Assembly: GCA_023416545.1 (NCBI GenBank)
Contig: JAEZHO010000446.1
Coordinates: 1 to 6,061, forward strand
Reading direction: 5' to 3'
DNA from: Pseudomonadota bacterium
Lineage (GTDB): Bacteria > Pseudomonadota > Alphaproteobacteria > Rhizobiales > Rhizobiaceae
Length of the DNA stretch: 6,061 nt
The translations under genes and the position numbers were made by a program. The first letter of the stretch is position 1; each line of letters opens with the position of its first letter. Below, piece by piece: positions 1 through 6,061 of this stretch. The notes below the pieces were generated by a model. It was not told where the DNA came from and did no database searches. It saw nothing but the letters and a program-made list of their open reading frames with translations.

Positions 1-635
1 TCAAGGTGCTGGGCAAGGACGGCCGGCAGGTCGGGGAGGTCTACCCTTGCACCGGACTGCACGGCGAGGCGAGTTCCGCCGGTCTCGTTGCCTTCGGTTG
101 CAAGGAAGGGGTGCTCGTGGTGCGCGACGGCGGCCGCGAGGCGCCGAAGGCCGAATTGCTGCCCTACGGTGAGGACATGCCGCAGGGCCAGGTCGGCACG
201 CTCCTCGGCGGCAGGTCGATGCAGTTCTTCCTCGGCAATTACGGGGAGGACAAGGTGGTTGTGATTGACCCCTCGTCGAGCGAGCCATACCGCGTGGTGC
301 CGCTGCCGGTCCGGCGGGTCGACTTCGCGCTCGATCCCGGCAGGCCGTCGACCGCCTATATCTTCACCGAGGACGGCAAGCTCCATGTGCTCGATATACT
401 GAGCGGCGAACTGACCGGCTCGGCGCAGGTCACCGAAGCATACAGCAAGGACGGCCACTGGCGTGACCCGCGGCCGCGGCTCGCCGTCATGGGCGACGAG
501 ATCGCCGTGAGCGATCCCCGCCAGCAACGCATCAGGATTCTTGATGCGGAGACCCTGAAGGAGACGCGCAGCATCCCGGTCGAAGGCCTTCCGTTCAACA
601 TCGTCGCGGTCGGTGGGGAGGGTGTGGACCACTGA
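1..635 (+). CDS. aztD: Zinc metallochaperone AztD, 3' part (5' end outside window)
   Basis: The reading frame is open at the left edge (first full codon at position 3) and ends with TGA at 633-635, so about 210 C-terminal residues are visible. Seen: repeated short beta-strand stretches typical of a beta-propeller; two cysteines 17 residues apart (codons at 48-50 and 99-101) in the contexts CTGLHGEASS and FGCKEGVLVV; LPVRRVDFALDP; GHWRDPRPRLAV; and a C-terminal VEGLPFNIVAVGG. From memory, this combination is characteristic of AztD, the periplasmic protein that hands zinc to the solute-binding protein AztC of the AztABC zinc ABC transporter. The cysteine pair probably forms a disulfide (inference). 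The signal peptide and N-terminal metal-binding segment cannot be checked. The alternative is another secreted YncE/WD40-like propeller protein. The expected neighbours aztABC would lie upstream. The gene ends 228 bp before clpB, behind a strong hairpin, so co-transcription with clpB is unlikely. Confidence 0.75.
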   Translation, partial: KVLGKDGRQVGEVYPCTGLHGEASSAGLVAFGCKEGVLVVRDGGREAPKAELLPYGEDMPQGQVGTLLGGRSMQFFLGNYGEDKVVVIDPSSSEPYRVVPLPVRRVDFALDPGRPSTAYIFTEDGKLHVLDILSGELTGSAQVTEAYSKDGHWRDPRPRLAVMGDEIAVSDPRQQRIRILDAETLKETRSIPVEGLPFNIVAVGGEGVDH

Positions 636-686
636 CGCGCCACGGGCCGGTGCACCGCGCATTCCGGACCGCATAAGGCATCTTCC

Positions 687-730
687 GGCCCGGCTGGCTG
701 CCGCTCGTTTTGCAGGCGGCCGGGTCCTTT
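687..730 (+). terminator. GC-rich hairpin after aztD, candidate terminator
   Basis: Positions 687-701 pair with 712-726 around a 10-nt loop: 15 positions, two G-U pairs and one G-G mismatch (697/716). The stem is very GC-rich and is followed by CTTTAAAA, giving only three T residues, so it is a weak match to a classical intrinsic terminator. It lies about 50 nt after the aztD stop and is the only strong fold in this gap. Its 3' foot overlaps the -35 box of the proposed clpB promoter. Confidence 0.45.
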
Positions 731-755
731 AAAACCGCAAAACGACCTCCCATAT
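727..755 (+). promoter_or_regulatory. Candidate RpoH (sigma-32) heat-shock promoter of clpB
   Basis: CTTTAA (727-732) matches the sigma-32 -35 core CTTGAA at 5 of 6 positions. After 15 bp, TCCCATAT (748-755) resembles the -10 consensus CCCCATNT, with one mismatch. The spacing lies in the normal range for this sigma factor. ClpB is a classic RpoH target in proteobacteria, which makes the assignment sensible. The expected start of transcription is near 762, giving a leader of roughly 100 nt. No comparably good housekeeping promoter was seen in this gap. Confidence 0.5.
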
Positions 756-764
756 CACTTTCAA

Positions 765-807
765 CGCCGGGCAATCCGGCGACGGGCTGGCCTTTGAGGG
801 AGCTCAA
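765..807 (+). other. Two small stem-loops in the proposed clpB 5' leader
   Basis: CGCCGG (765-770) pairs with CCGGCG (776-781) over a 5-nt loop, and TTGAG (794-798) pairs with CTCAA (803-807) over a 4-nt loop. If transcription starts near 762, the first would sit at the extreme 5' end of the clpB mRNA, where such structures often protect against decay. Neither covers the ribosome binding site at 853-857, so nothing here indicates an RNA thermometer. The function is unknown. Confidence 0.3.
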
Positions 808-852
808 TCTCAATCATCGCTCCGTGCCTTACGATTGGGCGGAACGATTCGT

Positions 853-857
853 GGAGG
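853..857 (+). promoter_or_regulatory. Shine-Dalgarno site of clpB
   Basis: GGAGG stands 6 nt before the ATG at 864. This is close to ideal and fixes the clpB start. Confidence 0.85.
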
Positions 858-863
858 TTCTAC

Positions 864-3470
<2,607 letters not shown>

Positions 3471-3495
3471 CCCGGCAGATCGCATCGCAGACATG

Positions 3496-3524
3496 AAAAT
3501 GGCGGCCCCGAGCCGCCATTTTTT
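3496..3524. terminator. Bidirectional intrinsic terminator between clpB and the M23 peptidase gene
   Basis: AAAATGGCGGC (3496-3506) pairs perfectly with GCCGCCATTTT (3512-3522) over the 5-nt loop CCCGA. On the + strand the stem runs into six T residues (3519-3524). On the - strand the A tract at 3496-3499 supplies four U residues. The hairpin lies 25 nt after the clpB stop and about 10 nt after the stop of the convergent peptidase gene, so one element can serve both, more strongly for clpB. Confidence 0.9.
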
Positions 3525-3534
3525 CATCGATGCC

Positions 3535-5475
3535 CTAGCGGCTCGCGACCTCGGCCGGATCGCCACCCGAACCGAGCAGCGCATCGATCCGGTTCCGCTC
3601 CTCCTTGAACCGGGCGAGGTTGTCGCCCTCGAGCGACTTGCCGCCCGGCAGGCGGATCTTCATCGGGTCGACCTTGCTGCCGTTGACGATCAGTTCGTAG
3701 TGCAGGTGCGCGCCGGTCGAAAGGCCGGTCGACCCGACATAGCCGATGACCTGGCCCTGGGTGACCTTGGCGCCGGGCTTGATGCCCTTGGCGATGGCGC
3801 TCTGGTGGTTGTAGGAGGAGACATAGCCGTTGGCGTGGCGGATGATCGTCTGGTTGCCGTAGCCGCCCTTGTCCCAGCCGGCCTTTTCCACCACGCCGTT
3901 GCCGGCGGCGATGATCGGCGTGCCCCGGGGGGCGGCCCAGTCGGTGCCGGTATGCATGCGCGCATAACGCAGGATCGGGTGGCGGCGCATGCCGAAGCTC
4001 GAGGTCAGGCGGCCGTTCGGAACCGGGTTGCGGAGCAGGAACTGGCGGATGCTGCGGCCCTCGGCGTCAAAGTAGTCGACGGTGCCGTCCTTCGGATCCT
4101 GGAAGCGGTAGAAGCGGGTGGTCGTGTCGCCGAAATGGGCGTTGACGTAGAGGAGTTCCGACTGTTCGCTCGCCTGGCCGCTCTCGTCCTGGGCGGAGAA
4201 GAAGGCCTCGATACGGTCGGTCGGCTTCAGCTGCGCCTGGAGGTCGACGCTGCTCGCGAGAAGCTTGACGAGAAGGCCGGTCATTTCGGTCGTCATGCCG
4301 TAGGAGAGCGAGGCGCGGTAGATGCCGTCGTAGACCCGGGGCAGTTCGCGCCCGGCGACGACCTGGACCGGCTGGTCGCTGAACGCGCCGGCGATGGCGT
4401 CGATCATCGGGGGTTCCTCGCCGTCGATCATCCTTCCATGGTCGCTGACAGCGATGGTGACCTCGTGCCCGCCCTTCCGATAGACGCTGGCGCGCACGAC
4501 GAGGACCATTTCGCCCTGCTGGACGACGCCGATCCTGAGGACGTCGCCGGGAAATAGCTTCGGCTCGCGGAGCCGGTTGCCGAGATGGCCGGCGATCTCC
4601 TGCGACTTGCCGGCGGGATAGCCGACATCCTCGAGTGCCTCGGCGATGTCCTTCTCCGCCCGGATCGGGATGATGTCGTCGGCATAGTCTCGGGTCTCGG
4701 GGGTGACGGGCTCCGCCGGCGTCACCGACATGTTCTGCTCGACGATGCGGGCGGCAAGGCCCGCCGTCAGGTCGAGACCGTCGCCGCCGGAGGAGAAACG
4801 CTGCGGGTCGACGTAATAGAGTGCCGAAAGCTGCGTGTCGCCGTCGGTCAGGACGGAGCCGTTGGAGCGGACGTTCTCCTCGACCTCTTCCAGAGACATG
4901 GAGGGCGCATAGGGATAGTGCGCGCCGCTCGCGGGAAAGGCGATCGTCCTCAGGCTGACTTCCGATTCCACTTCAGACCCGTAGATGAGGCCGGTCGTGC
5001 CGGGGGCGGGCGCCTTGCCTTCGCTTGAGGAGAAGATGGTGAGCGGATCGAAGTCCGGATAATCCTCCTGGGCGACGTGATTGGCGGCGAGGTTCATCTT
5101 CACATGCGCGAAGGGGCGCCGCCGGATGATTTCCTTGTTGCCCTCGTGGACGACGGTCGAGACTTCGAGAACCTTGCGGTCGGTCGGCATGGCGACGATG
5201 TTGCCGCCGAGAAGGCGTCCGCCGCGGCTGACCGTATCGGGCTCGTCCTCGAGCGGCAGGGAGGCGGAGGCCTCGGCCGGGATCGCCAGCTGCTGGCGGC
5301 CGTCGAGCGCGGCGAAGAGAGCGACGCCCATGAGGATGGAGGAGGTGATGCCGGTGAGGAAGGTGCCGGACAGCCATCGCAGCGAGATCTCGCGCCGGTC
5401 CGGGGCCCGCCGGCCGTCGGCCAGCAGTGGCGGCTCGTTGCCGAGCGTCCGGATCGTGTTGCGGGCGTTGATCAT
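3535..5475 (-). CDS. Membrane-anchored M23 family metallopeptidase (peptidoglycan endopeptidase)
   Basis: The 646-residue product has a short Arg-rich cytoplasmic N-terminus, one hydrophobic segment (about 34-57) acting as an uncleaved anchor, and a large periplasmic part. A middle region (about 300-400, including LFPGDVLRI) resembles the substrate-groove or LysM-like domains that precede M23 domains in OapA/Csd3-type proteins. The C-terminal LytM/M23 domain (about 490-625) carries the zinc ligands H508 and D512 (MHTGTDW) and H592 of HLH (590-592), plus H547 and H557, so it appears catalytically competent. M23 enzymes cut peptide cross-links in peptidoglycan. From memory, rhizobial proteins of this type include RgsM, needed for polar growth in Sinorhizobium; orthology is plausible but unverified, so no symbol is given. 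Start: the ATG at 5475 has AGGGAG about 4 nt upstream and precedes the likely conserved region. In-frame starts at 5520 (ATG) and 5562 (GTG) lack a Shine-Dalgarno site, and the latter lies upstream of the likely transcription start. The gene is monocistronic as far as visible, ending with TAG at the shared terminator. Confidence 0.93.
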   Translation of the reverse strand: MINARNTIRTLGNEPPLLADGRRAPDRREISLRWLSGTFLTGITSSILMGVALFAALDGRQQLAIPAEASASLPLEDEPDTVSRGGRLLGGNIVAMPTDRKVLEVSTVVHEGNKEIIRRRPFAHVKMNLAANHVAQEDYPDFDPLTIFSSSEGKAPAPGTTGLIYGSEVESEVSLRTIAFPASGAHYPYAPSMSLEEVEENVRSNGSVLTDGDTQLSALYYVDPQRFSSGGDGLDLTAGLAARIVEQNMSVTPAEPVTPETRDYADDIIPIRAEKDIAEALEDVGYPAGKSQEIAGHLGNRLREPKLFPGDVLRIGVVQQGEMVLVVRASVYRKGGHEVTIAVSDHGRMIDGEEPPMIDAIAGAFSDQPVQVVAGRELPRVYDGIYRASLSYGMTTEMTGLLVKLLASSVDLQAQLKPTDRIEAFFSAQDESGQASEQSELLYVNAHFGDTTTRFYRFQDPKDGTVDYFDAEGRSIRQFLLRNPVPNGRLTSSFGMRRHPILRYARMHTGTDWAAPRGTPIIAAGNGVVEKAGWDKGGYGNQTIIRHANGYVSSYNHQSAIAKGIKPGAKVTQGQVIGYVGSTGLSTGAHLHYELIVNGSKVDPMKIRLPGGKSLEGDNLARFKEERNRIDALLGSGGDPAEVASR

Positions 5476-5476
5476 G

Positions 5477-5485
5477 CCTCTCCCT
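5477..5485 (-). promoter_or_regulatory. Shine-Dalgarno site that decides the M23 gene start
   Basis: Read on the minus strand, AGGGAGAGG stands directly before C and the ATG at 5475. The core AGGGAG has about 4 nt spacing, slightly short but strong. The two longer in-frame alternatives lack such a site. Confidence 0.65.
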
Positions 5486-5546
5486 GCATTCCCCTTATGC
5501 TCGTCTGATCGCCGAGCCATCGTGGCGCCGCGAGCTTGGGCCAAAC

Positions 5547-5575
5547 ATGTGCCCCTTTTCACCCGACCGTGTCAA
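5547..5575 (-). promoter_or_regulatory. Candidate sigma-70 type promoter of the M23 peptidase gene
   Basis: On the minus strand a perfect -35 box TTGACA (5575-5570) is followed after 17 bp by GCACAT (5552-5547), or after 18 bp by CACATG. The -10 is a poor match, which often accompanies control by an additional factor. Transcription would start near 5540, about 65 nt before the chosen ATG and inside the two longer candidate reading frames, supporting the shorter protein. Confidence 0.45.
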
Positions 5576-5586
5576 ATCACGACACG
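5568..5586. repeat. Inverted repeat CGTGTC-N7-GACACG, possible operator
   Basis: CGTGTC (5568-5573) and GACACG (5581-5586) are perfect 6-bp arms separated by 7 bp, a 19-bp dyad typical in size for a dimeric helix-turn-helix regulator. It overlaps the -35 box of the M23 gene promoter (5570-5575), where a bound protein could block RNA polymerase. The regulator is unknown. Confidence 0.4.
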
Positions 5587-5613
5587 TCCCCATAAGGGAA
5601 GGAAGAGAGACGC

Positions 5614-5823
5614 ATGAGCGGCGCGCCGGCGAAGCACCGGACAGGCCTTGGCCGCAATGGAATCGCTCTTAACATGAGGATTGTGAAAAAGTCGGGGCGG
5701 GACGGAGGCCGCCTGCTTCTGGCGTGCCGCTTATCCACGGTGCTCTCGCGTGCCAGGAGGGGATTTACCGGCGTTTTGGCCGTTGGTTTTGGAATTTGTG
5801 TTTTATATCAGATGCTTGGATGA
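5614..5823 (+). CDS. Doubtful small ORF, 69 codons with a hydrophobic C-terminus
   Basis: ATG at 5614 is preceded by purine-rich AAGGAAGAGAG at a workable distance, and the frame runs to TGA at 5821-5823. The product would be basic (several Arg/Lys before residue 50) and end in one hydrophobic stretch (about 51-68) that could be a tail anchor. I recognise no family. Against it: third-position codon choice is mixed and turns T/A-rich after about 5760, unlike clpB and the peptidase gene, and the AT-rich tail coincides with the expected upstream region of the rRNA promoter, only 27 bp from its -35. It lies alone between a divergent gene and an rRNA promoter. An internal ATG at 5674 would give 49 residues but has no ribosome binding site. 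It may be a chance frame in regulatory DNA. Confidence 0.25.
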   Translation: MSGAPAKHRTGLGRNGIALNMRIVKKSGRDGGRLLLACRLSTVLSRARRGFTGVLAVGFGICVLYQMLG

Positions 5824-5850
5824 AAGTTTGGATGATTTTGAAAATCCGTG
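5795..5850 (+). promoter_or_regulatory. AT-rich upstream (UP-element-like) region of the rRNA promoter
   Basis: This segment just before the -35 box is clearly more A/T-rich than the rest of the window, with short A and T runs (TTTTATAT at 5801-5808; TTTTGAAAAT at 5836-5845). rRNA promoters commonly use such sequence to bind the RNA polymerase alpha subunit. It also holds the 8-bp direct repeat TTGGATGA at 5816-5823 and 5828-5835, 12 bp apart. The role is inferred from position and composition. Confidence 0.4.
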
Positions 5851-5887
5851 TTGACTTGTTTTGGGGGTTGGGACTATAAACCGCTCA
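5851..5887 (+). promoter_or_regulatory. rRNA operon promoter with GC-rich discriminator
   Basis: TTGACT (5851-5856) and TATAAA (5875-5880) are separated by 18 bp, each one base from consensus. The six bases after the -10 box (CCGCTC) form a GC-rich discriminator, the feature that makes stable RNA promoters sensitive to ppGpp/DksA in the stringent response. The start is predicted near A5887. Together with the AT-rich upstream DNA and the leader that follows, this marks the promoter of an rrn operon. No coding sequence follows in the remaining window. Confidence 0.75.
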
Positions 5888-6061
5888 CCAACGAGGGCGG
5901 CGGCGCTGCTGGCGACGACCTCTCTCGTTCTAGGGAAACCCTTTGAATTGGCGAATGCTGGTTTGTTTCCCGGTCATGGGTCGGGGAGTTGGGTTTTTGA
6001 CGGAAGGGTCCGGTTTCGGGTTTGTTTCGTCGGTTTTTTGACAATTGAAGAATGGAAGAAA
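5887..6061 (+). other. 5' leader of pre-rRNA (16S rRNA expected beyond the right edge)
   Basis: The last ~175 nt have no credible coding frame. They begin after the promoter and end with TTTTTTGACAATTG followed by AATGGAAGAAA, which I recognise from leaders shortly before rhizobial 16S rRNA genes. Two structures are visible: AACGAG (5890-5895) pairs with CTCGTT (5924-5929) around a GC-rich interior, and AGGG (5932-5935) pairs with CCCT (5939-5942) over AAA. Mature 16S sequence is not present, so no rRNA gene is annotated here. Confidence 0.7.
6032..6047 (+). promoter_or_regulatory. boxA-like antitermination element of the rRNA leader
   Basis: GGTTTTTTGACA (6032-6043) matches the E. coli rRNA boxA TGCTCTTTAACA at 8 of 12 positions, and the following ATTG continues the resemblance. 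boxA in nascent rRNA loads NusB/NusE so that RNA polymerase reads through the untranslated operon. The position late in the leader is the expected one. A shorter related motif, GGTTTTTGAC, occurs 40 bp upstream at 5992-6001. Confidence 0.55.

Noticed and set aside
819..857. RNA thermometer masking the clpB ribosome binding site
   Set aside because: Only a 4-bp CTCC/GGAG pairing (820-823 with 853-856) was found, with no extended stem or ROSE-type structure.
5476..5562. 29-residue N-terminal extension of the M23 peptidase from GTG at 5562
   Set aside because: No Shine-Dalgarno site, start upstream of the predicted transcript start, and the extension is polar and unlike the conserved part that begins MINARN.
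5731..5739. TTATCCACG, one base from the DnaA box TTATCCACA
   Set aside because: A single near-match; about one 8-of-9 match is expected by chance in 6 kb counting both strands. There is no cluster and no origin-associated gene.
5719..5756. Imperfect stem CTGGCGTGC/GCGTGCCAG with a 20-nt loop as a small RNA or terminator
   Set aside because: It relies on two G-U pairs and a large loop, has no T-run after it and no associated promoter.
6038..6043. TTGACA at the end of the leader as a second promoter -35 box
   Set aside because: It is embedded in the boxA-like element, and too little sequence remains in the window to show a -10 box.

Overview
This 6.1 kb window looks like chromosomal DNA of a Rhizobiales alphaproteobacterium, probably Rhizobiaceae (Rhizobium/Sinorhizobium/Ensifer/Shinella type). 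The grounds are the high GC content, the ClpB sequence, a membrane-anchored M23 peptidase of a type I associate with rhizobia, and a promoter plus leader ending in a T-rich GACAATTG box that I recognise as rhizobial pre-16S leader. It reads as core genome. I see no transposase, integrase, CRISPR array, phage gene or toxin-antitoxin pair, and I found no convincing new multi-gene system.

Layout from left to right. (1) Positions 1-635 (+) hold the 3' end of a beta-propeller protein that I identify as the periplasmic zinc metallochaperone AztD; the rest of the gene, and any aztABC partners, lie upstream. (2) Positions 636-863 hold a strong GC-rich hairpin (possible aztD terminator), an overlapping candidate heat-shock (RpoH) promoter and an untranslated clpB leader of about 100 nt. 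(3) Positions 864-3470 (+) hold complete clpB, encoding the 868-residue disaggregase with every catalytic motif intact. (4) Positions 3471-3534 are a short convergent gap with one symmetrical hairpin that can end transcription from both sides. (5) Positions 3535-5475 (-) hold a 646-residue M23 metallopeptidase with one N-terminal membrane anchor, likely acting on periplasmic peptidoglycan. (6) Positions 5476-5850 are a divergent intergenic region with a candidate promoter and overlapping inverted repeat for the peptidase gene, a doubtful 69-codon ORF and an AT-rich upstream region. (7) Positions 5851-6061 hold an rRNA-type promoter (TTGACT, 18 bp, TATAAA) with a GC-rich discriminator and the first ~175 nt of an rRNA leader with a boxA-like element at the end; 16S rRNA should begin just beyond the window.

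The genes do not form one operon. aztD serves zinc delivery, clpB protein disaggregation after stress, the peptidase cell-wall remodelling and the last segment ribosome synthesis. clpB and the peptidase gene converge; the peptidase gene and the rRNA operon diverge. The interest lies mainly in the regulatory architecture between genes.
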